This document shows positions 31,508-42,059 of a stretch of DNA of 64,000 nt, in pieces. The notes under the pieces were generated by a model that saw nothing but the letters and a program-made list of their open reading frames with translations, ran no database searches and was not told the origin of the DNA. Made by a program: the position numbers and the translations under genes. The DNA is from Acanthosepion esculentum (taxonomy: Eukaryota > Mollusca > Cephalopoda > Sepiida > Sepiidae): positions 58,930,842-58,994,841 of the forward strand of contig OZ038487.1 in assembly GCA_964036315.1 (NCBI GenBank). Direction: 5' to 3'. The first letter of the stretch is position 1. Every line of letters begins with the position of its first letter.

Positions 31508-31727
31508 AAATTAGAAAACAAGCAACCTTAAGGGTACATTGATTATAATTTATTTCCCCAGGTATGTGGTTTTACCTGGTTCATCAGATTTACGTATTGT
31601 AAATTTTAAAACATGCCTTTCACCCTTGAAAATGGGATCGGATGAACCAGGTAAAAACCACATACCTGGGGAAATAAATTATAATCAATGTACGCTTAAG
31701 GTTGTCTGTGTTCTATTTAAATTGAAT
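31500..31727. repeat. Palindrome with arms of about 85 bp
   Basis: The left arm (31500-31585) contains TACATTGATTATAATTTATT and CCCCAGGTATGTGGTTTTAC; the right arm (31640-31727) is its reverse complement with few changes. The spacer is about 55 bp. It abuts the (TA)n array on its left. Confidence 0.9.
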
Positions 31728-31929
31728 TAATAATTGCTCTGGTATGACATTGAACTCTCTGGATTACAGCCTCCTTTGCATTACCCATACAGATTACCAA
31801 ACTTTTCATTACCTAAATATACATATTGAATTCGATATACATTTATCATTAAATCTACACATGTATCATTAAATTGGCACAGATGTATTTTGATACTTAA
31901 AGGTAAGAGACATTCTTTATAACCCTTCA

Positions 31930-32460
31930 AAAGCTTTTAACAATCATCTGGAATCTTGACCTAGTGCAACCGGCGGGCGACCTTCAAGTCATTAATGCTT
32001 GTAGACTCCGGCCTCGCTGATGTATTTAATCTTTCAGATAGCGCCAATAATGTTCAATTTCTGCAAATACTCCGTTGTTCTGAACAAGCTGTTCGCGAAT
32101 TCCTTCAGCTTCATGATTCAGGTCGTTATCTTGTTGAAGTATTCATCTCTCCTTAAGCTTCAATTGTTTCGATGAAGAGAATAAATTAGTTTCTAAATTA
32201 CGCGCGTACATCTTTCCTTCAATCACGTGATCTGCCTCCATGCCATTCAAAGATTCCCCTCACCCAAAGCGTGTTAAATCCAATTATGGTGTTGCGTCGG
32301 TCATAGCTACATCCATCATTTCTTCATACATGACTAGCAACGTTGCGGCCACCAAGTTCACATGTTTCCTCCAACCCAGAAAAACGATGATCTAAAAATC
32401 AGTAGTCAATCTCTCAATGCTCAAGAGGGAACATCCGAAATTTCGTTCATGTTTCGCATG
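31930..32460 (-). pseudogene. Tc1-like transposase fragment
   Basis: Shifting minus-strand frames give a degraded Tc1 C-terminal half: a CMSA.GVG.L-like region (about 32290-32230), EADHVIEGKMYARNLE and the block NDLNHEAEGIREQLVQNNGV aligning with the QDND.KHTA...EW region, then IEHYWRYLKD, matching the PIEHLW box. The catalytic D/E pattern is only partly recognisable and stops are many. Confidence 0.5.
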
Positions 32461-32845
32461 GAATTTTGAGACAGATAATAACTAATAGTTCGTTTTGTAA
32501 AATGTAAATTAAAGTTAAATATTTTTTTTTTACATTTTATCAGTTTTAAAGTTGCTAATGAAAAAATATTTCACAGAGCGCTACTTTGAGGAAGGTTTTC
32601 GGTGTTGCAAAACTACTTCCAGACCATGAAAAATCGGTGGTGATAAAAATAATTAAAATAAACAAAATCGCATTAGCCCTGTAAATCAAACCTTGTTTAT
32701 ACTCCGCAGATAAAACGTATATGATGGAAGGCGTCAGGGGTAGCATGTATACCAGACATAGGGGAGAATTTTTGAAGTGAATAAAATTTGAACTGATGAG
32801 GATTTACGTCTTCTGTTAAGCATTTTTGTCCCCAACCTATTTTAA
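32461..32845. other. AT-rich stretch, nothing recognised
   Basis: No coding remains or RNA genes were seen. A poly(T) run lies at 32522-32530. Confidence 0.4.
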
Positions 32846-32847
32846 TA

Positions 32848-32857
32848 AAGTGAAAGT

Positions 32858-32912
<55 letters not shown>

Positions 32913-33041
32913 TTTATTTGAATATTACAACATAAATATGTTATAAAATCACGACATAAATAGCCATTTTGTTTCAACACTTCTGGTGTCTTATCAAGTG
33001 ATGATGTAGAATTCACTCCGTATATACCAATCCTAAACTTG

Positions 33042-33105
<64 letters not shown>

Positions 33106-33233
33106 TTTATTTGAATATTACAACATAAATATGTTATAAAATCACGACAAAAATAGCCATTTTGTTTCAACACTTCTGGTGTCTTATCAAGTGATGATGT
33201 AGAATTCAATCCGTATATACCAATCCTAAACTT

Positions 33234-33285
<52 letters not shown>

Positions 33286-33311
33286 GGTACTGTAACTTCC
33301 ACTTTCACTTA

Positions 33312-33312
<1 letters not shown>
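32848..33312 (-). repeat. Tandem hammerhead-like units separated by (TA)n
   Basis: A unit of about 140 bp occurs twice, starting AATTATTTATTTGAATATTA at 32908 and 33101 (193-bp period), with (TA)n arrays before, between and after (32861-32907, 33044-33100, 33235-33282). On the minus strand each unit has ATCAC, TTGATAA, GACAC..GTGTT, GAAAC, a segment ending TTTATGTC, and GTGAT. ATCAC/GTGAT forms stem I, GACAC/GTGTT stem II, ACA/TGT stem III, and GTC is the cleavage triplet. Only the CUGAUGA box is altered. The block is enclosed by AGTGAAAGTGGA and its reverse complement. Confidence 0.7.
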
Positions 33313-33342
<30 letters not shown>

Positions 33343-33347
33343 TCCAC

Positions 33348-33388
<41 letters not shown>
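33313..33388. repeat. (TA)n microsatellites
   Basis: Interrupted TA runs with a repeated TTTCCACTTAATATA segment directly precede the PLE coding frame. Confidence 0.9.
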
Positions 33389-33390
<2 letters not shown>

Positions 33391-34650
33391 CTTAGATGTT
33401 CTCGTCGATTTTAGTAATAATACTTCTAAAATTTCAGTTTATAAAAAAACAACTAGTAAAAACTCTTGCCTCTGAATTTCTCTAGTGAATGCCCTCTTAG
33501 ATATAAAATAGGTGTTATTAAAAATTTCCTCGCTAGAGCGCACGAGAACTTATCCTCTCCCACGCTTTTCTTTAAAGAATTAAACAATGTAAAGCAAACG
33601 CTGATTCATAACGGATTTCCGAATCAATTGTGCGGATACATTTTTGGCCGGTAATTTGATCAGGTCCGCGGTTGAGCCGCGGTCCGTCGCCCGAGACGCA
33701 GAGATAAAAAAAATAGCTAAATATTCTTCTCTTGCTGATAGATTTTTTTTTTTACTCCTGTGGCAGTGGAGTCTTCAGGGGTTATTCGCCCTCGTTCGAT
33801 GGCGTTCCTTCGGAGGATTGGCGCGATTGCGTCTCGATTAAGGAACGAGCCTCGCGAAACGGAGTGGCTCTTGCAGCCTGTCTCACTGGCGACGGTTCGA
33901 GGTAATGCTTTCTCCATCATAACGGCTGGCAGAGGATAGAAAAAATTGTTTATAGTTTCGTTGTTCTGAAATTGTCATCAATGGTCGACTGAACTTGCTT
34001 TGTTTCAATGTTTTTTGTTTCGTTATTATTAAAAATAAAGAATTGTTGGATTTCCACATTAGGGGTTTCTTGTTTAAGGTAGCTAATAGCAACAGCGAGA
34101 ATAGAGACATAAACAATAACATTAATATTTTTTATGAAAATCAGATGAACGAAAAGTATAAACAGGAGGAATGCAGAATTAAGAACATTATAAAACAATG
34201 CATAACACCAGTTGACAATAGCAAAAAATTAGATTAATTATTTATTATAAAAAATTTAAAACCTCTAACTTTATAGTTAAAAATAATAATTCACCCCCTA
34301 GAACAAAATTAAATAGGGCAAATATTATTTACGAATTTAAATGCCCATTAAGGAACTGTATTCCTGATCTATCAAAATTCGTAAATATTTATATAGGCCA
34401 CACTACAACATGTTTGACATGCAGACTAACTCTACACATTTCTGAAAATAGCTCAATTAGATCTCATTTAAATATTCATGGAGACCTACAGCACACTATT
34501 CGTAACATACTTGTTTACAACACTAATATAATAGCATCATCTACATGCAAAAAAGGCTAAACATAATGGAAGCCTTATTAATAAAAACAAACAAAGCAAC
34601 ATTTAATAATATTAAGTTTCAATATGGACATAATATCTTGACCGTGTTTT
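33389..34650 (+). pseudogene. Penelope-like element, RT C-terminus and GIY-YIG endonuclease
   Basis: The first part encodes [20 protein letters not shown] and, after a one-base frameshift near 33465, SECPLRYKIGVIKNFLARAH and LNNVKQTLIHNGFPNQL, the conserved C-terminal region of Penelope-like RT. The second part (from about 34063) encodes the linker RGFLFKVANSN, IKQCITPVDNSKKL, YYKNLK-like sequence, then IIYEFKCPLRNC, IYIGHTTTCLTCRLTLHI, SIRSHLNIHGD and, after another frameshift, NIMEALLIKTNKATFN. These are the GIY-YIG motif, its helices and the terminal E.L..K block. Element enzymes reverse-transcribe and integrate the element. The RT palm and 5' part are absent, so it is truncated and inactive. 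Confidence 0.85.
33651..34062 (+). other. Candidate intron in the PLE
   Basis: The RT part ends at GGCCG and the linker part restarts at GGGTTTC. The 412 bp between begin GTAATTTG and end TTTCCACATTAG, so removal would follow the GT-AG rule and join CG|G GGT TTC in frame (GR-GFLFK). PLEs are known for keeping introns. Against this, the segment contains a CpG-rich block with the CCGCGG..CCGCGG inverted repeat (33666-33682) unlike its surroundings, so an unrelated insertion remains possible. Confidence 0.45.
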
Positions 34651-34732
34651 GAAAAATGAAAACATTTTATAAAACATACATACAAAAAACTATTTCTTAT
34701 TTCAACAGTTAAAATATAATCCTTGAAAATGG

Positions 34733-34734
<2 letters not shown>

Positions 34735-34793
<59 letters not shown>
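34735..34793. repeat. (TA)n microsatellite
   Basis: About 29 TA units just 3' of the PLE endonuclease remains. Confidence 0.95.
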
Positions 34794-34795
<2 letters not shown>

Positions 34796-34916
34796 AATGA
34801 AATGAGAATGAATCAAAGATAAATTCACAACATTAAAAACATTTAAAAATAGGGGTCAATGCAATCGTAGAGCAATAATTCTTTATTACATGATATTACA
34901 TTCGAACATATATAAA

Positions 34917-34976
34917 ATCACTACATAAATCCATTCATGTTTCGATGCATATCATCGCATCTCATCAGGCGGTGAT
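34917..34976 (-). ncRNA. Hammerhead-like ribozyme sequence with intact core
   Basis: On the minus strand CTGATGA is followed by stem II GATGC/GCATC (8-base loop) and GAAAC. Stem III can form as ACAT/ATGT around a 10-base loop, leaving UA as the cleavage position, and ATCAC/GTGAT can form stem I, though three unpaired bases lie between stem I and CTGATGA. The right arm of the inverted repeat (35735-35760, plus) keeps only GAAACATGAATGC and lacks the CTGATGA half. The same layout occurs in the units at 32.9-33.2 kb. Confidence 0.55.
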
Positions 34977-35009
34977 AAATGAGGGTTATTACAATTTTTA
35001 ATATTTACT

Positions 35010-35300
35010 TCCAAACTATCTCTTTTCCTGCGAGAAAAAGAAAATAAGAAAAGCATGAAAGCAAGAAAAACATAAGATATAGTTTCCTCTAAAAAGAAGA
35101 AAGAAAGAAAGACACAAGATATAGTCGAAAAAAGAGAAAGACAAGATATAGTCTCTTCAAAAAGGAAAAAAGAAGAAAGAAAATAAGAAGAGCGAGAAGG
35201 AAAGAACGACACAAGATATAGTCCCTTCTCCAAAGAAAAAGAAGAGAGAAAGATAAATATAAGGATGATATAGAAATGCAAAGAAGCTAGAAAAGATATG
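35010..35300 (+). repeat. Purine-rich minisatellite
   Basis: Nearly all bases on the plus strand are A or G, broken by repeated GATATAGT cores spaced about 40-75 bp apart. Confidence 0.75.
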
Positions 35301-35796
35301 TTGATAATCGGTTTAACCAATTAAAATAGTCTGTTAAATAAGATGTCATAAAACATAGCTTCAAAAATCAATGGATACATATGAACTATTTGAAACAGAA
35401 ATTTCATACAATTAACAACAAATGAACGTTTGACATTTTCGCTGAAGAGGCAGCATAATTTAACAATAATTATTTAATTGTATCTAAATAATAAAACACT
35501 TTAAGATATAAAAGAAGAAAAAAACATGAATAATTTATCAAAATTACAAGATAAAATAGAAAATTCAATAAAAATAATAAAATAAATAAACATAACTTAA
35601 AAGTACATAGATCATATAAATAAATCCTATAAATAAAATAAGATAATAACTTGTATAAAATTATACTTAGCAGTGTATAACAGTGAACAAAGAGTTTTAT
35701 TAATACTACATATAAGAACTCTTTGTTATGCATAGAAACATGAATGCATTTACGTAGCGGTTTTACATATGTTCAAATGTAATATCATACAATAAA

Positions 35797-35799
<3 letters not shown>

Positions 35800-35884
<85 letters not shown>
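35800..35884. repeat. (TA)n microsatellite
   Basis: About 42 TA units. Confidence 0.95.
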
Positions 35885-35887
<3 letters not shown>

Positions 35888-35929
35888 ATTTATATTGTTT
35901 ATTTTTAATTCATTTTCTTTTATATTGCT

Positions 35930-36718
35930 TGATATGAAAACAAAACTGATCTCATAGAGAAACTTTTCTGCCTGCCATCTGCATGGCTGGCGCTAGACTC
36001 CTGAGGAGTAACACGCTGCTCCATCTAGGTCTCACGTTTTTAACTGACTTGAAGCGGCGTGAATACATATATCTATAGCTGCATCTAAGGCAAGGAAAGG
36101 TTGTTCACTGTGACGCCCCCAAAAGTTTTTCGTGTCAAGAGTTCATTTTGCACATTTACAAATCTACCATTCGTCTGTGCATTGAATCCCGTTGCTATAT
36201 CTGGTCTGGTGATCCTGCTATTCATCTCAAGCTTCTTGGAAAAATCCAAAGGAGGCCGAACCTGACTTGACATCTCGACTTCACTCTCATTCTCAACGAC
36301 GTGATGCGGTTTCCCTCGGTCTTTTCTACAAATATTTTCATGGCAATTGCTCTGACGAGTTTTTTTTCCCTGCTGCCCCGATTACATGAGCTAAAGTACG
36401 CCGCTAGATTGACATCTAGGTTTCACCCGTTTACTGTTGAAATAATTAATGCACCCGTCTCTTCTACTCTAGCAGTTTATATTATCTCACTTCCCGCCTG
36501 TGGAACTCCCTTCCGCTTACTTGTTTCCCTGATAACTAAAACCTTCAAAGATTTAAATTCATCGACAATTGCCATCTTCTATCTTCTTGAATCCCATTCA
36601 TTTTTTGTCCTTTCCTCAACCCTCCCTTGTCTCAGTCTTTTCTTTTACTTACACTCCCTGTAACCCCCACCTGCGTACTAGTGGCATTCCCACCTTGCTT
36701 GGGGTGAAATGTTTTTTT
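35930..36718 (+). pseudogene. LINE-A fragment, long copy
   Basis: Blocks include LHLGLTFLTDLKRREYIYL, STIRLCIESRCYIWSGDPAI, HLKLLGKIQRR, PNLTSRLHSHSQRRDAVSLG, LFYKYFHGNCSDEFFSLLPR, LHELKYAARLTSRFHPFTVE and a frameshifted YYLTSRLWNSLPLTCFPDN-like end. The order matches the 29.2-30.0 kb copy. It ends with the family tail GCTTGGGGTGAAATG. Two or three frameshifts are present. Confidence 0.8.
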
Positions 36719-36719
36719 T

Positions 36720-37220
36720 TTATAAAGTAACATTTCTATTCATGTGATTTTCTTTCCTTTCCTTCCTCTTCAGTTAAAATGTCAGTGTGTTTACATCGAA
36801 AGAAAATGTAGCTGTCATCATGGCTTTTAAAATAACTTTATTTTTAAAGCGAATATAAATACTTTTGAGAAATACATTTTTGCAGAATTATTTAATTATA
36901 GGCCAAGCAACGTTAAGTATTACCTTAATTCCTGTCGCGTTCGTATTAATCAGTTTTGTCGTTTTTATTTTACAATAATACAAATTGTATGAGCAAAGTC
37001 GATTTGTTTTTACTAAGATATCTAAATAATTTAAAATAATTTGTTTAATAAGAATTTCTTAAAATATCGAAGTATTTAAACAAGGAAAGAAATAGTATGT
37101 TTGTTGATTTAATTATAATAATAATCATTATTACAAACAGTAAATTATGCAAGTTCTTTCTCTAATAGTCAGCTCTATGTTTATATGCAGGAAATATAAA
37201 CGAACTTCTTTTCTTTCTAT
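36720..37220. other. AT-rich stretch, nothing recognised
   Basis: No coding remains, repeats or RNA genes were seen. Confidence 0.4.
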
Positions 37221-37224
37221 GTGC

Positions 37225-37685
37225 CGTGTTCTTTCAGGACGTAGGCGATCATGTCTCTCCACCTCTCTCTCTATCCCTTGCAGCTCTCAAGAAATTCCTT
37301 CCCTCTGCCGCCTCTCCCAGACCACGCTCTGTCATCCAATTTCTCAAACCCGCTAGGTATTTCATGCGTTGTTTTCCCTTGTTACTCTTTCCCTTTATTC
37401 TACGCGTGAGTATCAAATTCTCCAGGCCATCCTTCCTCGTTAAGTGTCCCATGAACTACAGATGCCTCTTTCTGATGTTAAGTATAAGCCCCCTCCTTGT
37501 TTTCTCCCTCACAAAGACCTCATAGTTGCTCATGCGCTCGAACCATGATATCCTTAGCATCCTTCTGTAGAGTTCCATCTCTGTCGCCTCGATCCTCTTC
37601 TTCATCTTTGAGGAAGCTGTCCAACATTCGCTACCGTAAGAGTAGCGGGAGTTTCTCCAGCATTTGATCACACAACTAGTATAAT
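37225..37685 (-). pseudogene. LINE-B 3' coding fragment
   Basis: Minus-strand frames read RYSYGSECWTASSKMKKRIE, ATEMELYRRMLRISWFERMS, NYEVFVREKTRRGLILNIRK and MGHLTRKDGLENLILTRRIK, then RNWMTERGLGEAAEGRNFLR. This is the region immediately after the RT palm to the C-terminus. One frameshift separates the two halves. It is one of the best-preserved LINE-B ends here. Confidence 0.8.
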
Positions 37686-37778
37686 TTTTGTAACAACTTA
37701 ATTTTATCTGACCGGATGATGGGAATTGGGCTAGTTAACTATATAATAGCAAATTTATATATATACAGATATTATGAA

Positions 37779-37853
37779 CATATAATATGGATATCATGAA
37801 CCAATATCCACGGAAAACATGGATATGGGTTCATAATATCCATATATGTCCAC
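37779..37853. repeat. Palindrome with 33-bp arms
   Basis: ACATATAATATGGATAT..ATGAACC.ATATCCA is mirrored by TGGATAT.GGTTCAT.ATATCCATAT.TGT around a 9-base loop CGGAAAACA. Confidence 0.85.
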
Positions 37854-37884
37854 AGAAAAAAAGAATCTTTTTTGTGTTTACTCT

Positions 37885-38700
37885 AGATACCTCCAAACAT
37901 TCGCTAAAAATGAGCATACTTAACGAAAAAGGTTAAAACTTAATTACAACACAACGTTATCAGTAAAATGTTTGTGAGTTTTCAAGAGGAAAGATCAAAG
38001 AATTTTTGGTGTAAAAATTCTATTTTAAAAGCTTTTTTAAAACCGTCGAAATTTTGTTTAAAAATCTTGTATTTTTAGTGTGTGTGTGGGAGAGCGTCAA
38101 CGTGGTACCATACATTTTTACGGTGATTTGAGCAACTACTTGCGACGAAAATTACATTGATTTAAAAATTCTTGTAACAGTCAGATTATTGTTTGAGTTT
38201 AATGAAATTTTCCAGGATTATTCAGCAATTGGTTAAATTATTTTTAAATGCGTGTTTGATGAGAAAAACTTGATACTTTTTTATCTGTTACCCCTACAAT
38301 TGTATGGAATTTCTGAAAATACTTTTTCGCAGAGCTTAATGATTATATTAGCTATAACGACAAGTCCACGGATAATTAAAATCATCAAATTTTTGGCGGT
38401 CAAGCAGTTACAGGAAATCTGCTCTGAATCGTGAAACAAAAAATTCAATAAAACCACGACGTTATTTAATAAGAAAAATCTTGTAATAACTTTTATGAAT
38501 AAAATGTATTATAGACACTATTGTCTTACGAATTTTTTTTTCGATGAATGAAGAATTGTTTTATTGTTTTTAATTTATTTAGAATAGTCCATAAAGTTTT
38601 AAGTCATTTAAAATTCTGCATTACTTTGTAAAGGTGAAATGATATTATTATTTAAATAAAAACTGCATTTAATAATCATAAATAGAAAAGCATAGTTCGA
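37885..38700 (+). repeat. Unclassified dispersed repeat Z, copy 2
   Basis: It is the counterpart of 24806-25640, sharing CATTCGCTAAAA, TTTTCAAGAGGAAAGA, GCTTAATGATTATATTAGCT, ACAAGTCC, TCTGAATCGTGAAACAAAAA and the end TAATCATAAATAGAAAAGC. Confidence 0.6.
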
Positions 38701-38704
38701 TTCA

Positions 38705-39768
38705 GTGGCTCTAGTAATTAAAAAACAATTAAATTATTATGTGTGTTGGCATAAATGTGACAATTTTTAAAAATACGAAAGTGCATCCATGCCATTATGA
38801 GAAAATAAAAGCGGTAACTACAGTAAATTTAAAATTTATTTGTATTTCACGTTGTAGTCGTCAAGTAATTTTATTTTAATTATTTTATTATTTCCCTATT
38901 ACATAAATTTCCCAGGCATCAGGCTGTCGATCAATTTGTCAGGACAAAAACAGCCTCTACCGTGTTAGAATTGCTTTTCAGTTAGATTTTAAAATGAAAT
39001 AATATTTGTTTCAATTCTCATTAATTGAACTTTAAATCATCTAATTTTTCTTAAATATCGTTACAGAAAAGTATATTTAAATTTTTGAAAGATTTTCAAT
39101 AAAGATAATTATCTTGTATTGAAGGATTTGTCAATATGGACAATTTTATTGACCAATAATGAAAATCAGAAAAAATTCCAATCAATTTAACTTCGGTTTA
39201 AATATAGTAAAGTATTTTGATTAATGAACATATTACATTTAATCGATTAGCAAGGAATTAAAACTGAAATAAAGGCTTTTTTTCATTTTAAAATGCATTT
39301 TAATTCTTAGGTATCTCTTATTTTAGATTTCCTAGTTTAGTCATTACAAACATTTCCAAGAAATATGTGATAATATAAATGCATAGACAAGATACAAAGA
39401 AAATGAATTATCCGTGACTTTTCACCGTTACTCATATTCTTAACGACAGCAACACGGTAAAGTATGAGTGCGCACACACTCACAGCCCAGTGAGAAAAAA
39501 AAATTAGGAAAGTAACAAATGCGTTGCTATTAACAATTAAACAACAGAGGGTAAGCTGCAGTCAGAGACACGCGCAACAGGTGAGTCACGTCGTATCCTG
39601 ACGTCAGAGGATTTGCCGGGCTAGGCTTCCGTGAAATGGCCACGCAGTGTTACTCATCGGTAAGATCATCTGCTCCCGTGAGAATATCGATAATCGTGCA
39701 ACAGTGACATAGCAATTAATAAATTATGTTCTACATATGTATACTTGTATACACAGGAGCGCATGCGC

Positions 39769-39825
<57 letters not shown>

Positions 39826-40029
39826 AAATTATACCAGTAATAAATGACTGACTATAACGCACGCTATCCATTATTTCATTATCACCTTCGAAGTAGCCCG
39901 CTTGTTAAGCCACAAACAATTCGCAGTAAAACGCCTTCATCAATACGGACTTTTCTTAATAGCTGGTTACCTAACATATTCACTTTTATGGATAATTAAA
40001 GAAAGTATCTTGCTAAAGAAAACACACAC

Positions 40030-40091
<62 letters not shown>

Positions 40092-40530
40092 AAATGAACC
40101 TTTGTTTTATATATATATATAACATTAGAAGAAATTTAGAAGACGTTGAAGATTAGTGAATTCTGCGCCTAAAAACGCTCCATCCAGCCGAGCTTAATCA
40201 CAAATTTAACAACACAGATAGAATTAATATATAACCCCACAAATCAGGCGATACCCACTTTTACCACCCACACATGACAGACGTGCTTGCTGAGGTGTTG
40301 ACTCCTCACACTTATACACACACCTATGCTAATATACACACTTATACACATCATACTCACTCACTTCCTAATTTTTAAATAACAACTTAAAAGTTACTGT
40401 TTGACTAACACAAGGTCTGACCAAAATTCAGGATAAAAAATTAAAAAACAAATGAAAACTACAGATAAAGTTCATTTTCCGTATCAAGTCATTCATTTCT
40501 GTCGTTCACTGCTACTAAGAAGCAGATTTT
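38705..40530. other. AT-rich stretch with two (TA)n arrays
   Basis: (TA)n lies at 39770-39822 and 40033-40088. Bases 39460-39700 are somewhat richer in GC and contain GACGTC, but nothing marks it as a promoter. No coding remains were recognised. Confidence 0.4.
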
Positions 40531-40534
40531 ATTT

Positions 40535-40575
40535 CTCCTAATGATGGCCAGGCTGGCCGAAACTATTCGAGGTAT
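40535..40575 (+). other. Degenerate hammerhead-like core
   Basis: CTAATGATGGCCAGGCTGGC followed by CGAAAC has the CUGAUGA box with one change, a GGCC/GGCC stem II and GAAAC. No convincing stem I is visible, so it is probably a relic. Confidence 0.35.
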
Positions 40576-40703
40576 CATGAACTAATAAAAACATAAGAAT
40601 ATTAATATACAACCCAGCATGTCTGAAGATTTTAATATTTAATATTTTTTATTGTTCAATATATATATATATATATATCATATATTTATCATATATATAT
40701 ATA

Positions 40704-41069
40704 CAGGGTGTCCATAAAGTCCGTGTGCACTTTAAAAAATTTATAACTTTATTTGTATTTGCAATAGAAATAATCTGTAAAAACTATTATAAAGTTTAAT
40801 GTATCTAGTTTTAAGTATAGCTAAAATAACTAATGTGATTTCAGGCATTGCTGTAAATCAGTCGGCAAAAGTTTTCCGTGAACTGCAAAATCGTATTACC
40901 CTTTGTATTGCTAATGATGGAGGACATGTGGAAACTTAAATAAAATTTCAATAAAACCGCAAAAAATATAAATTTACTTCTTTCTAATCCTTTTTACAAA
41001 TTATTTCTATCGCAAATACAAATAAAGTTATTATTTTCTTAAAGTGCACACGAACTTTATGGACACGCT

Positions 41070-41070
<1 letters not shown>
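40704..41070 (+). mobile_element. Deletion derivative of an IS630/Tc1-like element
   Basis: The 367-bp element begins CAGGGTGTCCATAAAGTCCG and ends with the near-inverse CGAACTTTATGGACACGCTG, with TIRs of about 70 bp, flanked by TA (40702-40703 and 41071-41072). Internally VFRELQNRITLCIANDGGHV followed by ET and a stop is the C-terminus of the transposase family seen at 1200-1725. Everything between the 5' TIR region and the last 30 codons is deleted. It sits between a (TA)n and a (CA)n array. Confidence 0.85.
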
Positions 41071-41119
<49 letters not shown>

Positions 41120-41124
41120 GTGTG

Positions 41125-41173
<49 letters not shown>

Positions 41174-41208
41174 ATATATATATATCATATTTCTATAAAG
41201 CTTCGTTA

Positions 41209-41261
<53 letters not shown>

Positions 41262-41285
41262 AAAACGAAGGTTTATAGAAATAGT
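41071..41285. repeat. (CA)n and (TA)n arrays with short palindrome
   Basis: (CA)n at 41071-41106 and TA runs up to 41190. TTTCTATAAAGCTTCGTT (about 41191-41208) and its near reverse complement AACGAAGGTTTATAGAAA (about 41264-41281) flank the second (TA)n array. Confidence 0.8.
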
Positions 41286-41339
41286 GAAAGCAGTATTCCA
41301 GAAAGTATAACGTATCGTTTGGTTTGTCATACTGTCTTC

Positions 41340-41765
41340 TGCTATTTGTGGTCATGTAATCGGAGTTTGAGCTTGATTGCACCAGTTTTCTTGCTGCTGT
41401 TACAGTGTAAACATGGCCGCCCCGTCCACCGAATCTGCAGAGAACGTGCTACTTCATCGATGATAACGCGCCAATTCACCTTTAGCATTTCTCGACCCTG
41501 CTGTATGTTCTCATTAGTGATAGAGGTTGAAGGGTGAACTGATACTTCTTCGTGCGTCACGTTCGTCAGGTTACTTTTCAAATTTCTCTATCCATTTCTA
41601 CGCCGTAATGCACTATCCCCATATTTTGTTAACAGCCTCCGAGGAATTTCAGTCATTGACACCCCTTCCAACCAGAGAAATCGGATCAATACTCTTTATT
41701 CTACCTTGGTCCACACTGCCAGTGGAGCGACCATGATTACATTGTAAGATCAGTAAGAAAACTGA
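41340..41765 (-). pseudogene. mariner transposase N-terminal fragment
   Basis: The minus-strand frame contains EEVSVHPSTSITNENIQQGR, EMLKVNWRVIIDEVARSLQI and RWTGRPCLH, matching the linker between the two helix-turn-helix motifs and the second HTH of mariner transposases (GRP.....E.V...R.L...D.R.T..EIA..L.I). The catalytic domain is not visible. Confidence 0.55.
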
Positions 41766-42059
41766 TAGAATCAAACTATAAATAAGCATGCGGAGAAAGT
41801 AGTGTGACAAATATATTTTATGGCGAAACTTTTCCTGTTGTACCTGTTCTTAAATCTTCCTTCCGAATTTTCAAATGTCTCATTCTGATTGTAAGTGTAA
41901 ATTTCTTTTAGTTCGTATCTGCCGTAAAACTTTCTCATTGTTCACATGCGCTGTCCATCGAGTTCACAGCATTTATTGTTAGAACCACGTCTCTTCGTCA
42001 TCTGTGAGTAGATTGCGCAATATGTGTGACATAGAGAAAGAGAAGATGTGAAACAATAA

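Larger units (their letters stand above)
34880..35803. repeat. Inverted repeat pair flanking a purine-rich block
   Basis: A 68-bp arm at 34880-34947 (TTCTTTATTACATGATATTA ... CATTCATGTTTC) is the near reverse complement of 35735-35803. Both outer sides continue directly into (TA)n arrays. The interior of about 790 bp contains a purine-rich stretch with four copies of a minisatellite core ACAAGATATAGTC (35075-35225) and no coding remains. Confidence 0.8.

Noticed and set aside
33666..33682. CCGCGG inverted repeat as a transcription terminator
   Set aside because: A bacterial-type terminator is not meaningful here; it is better explained as part of the candidate intron or an insertion.
39595..39612. 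TGACGTCA, a perfect CRE-like octamer
   Set aside because: One such octamer is expected by chance in about 65 kb, and there is no gene start nearby.
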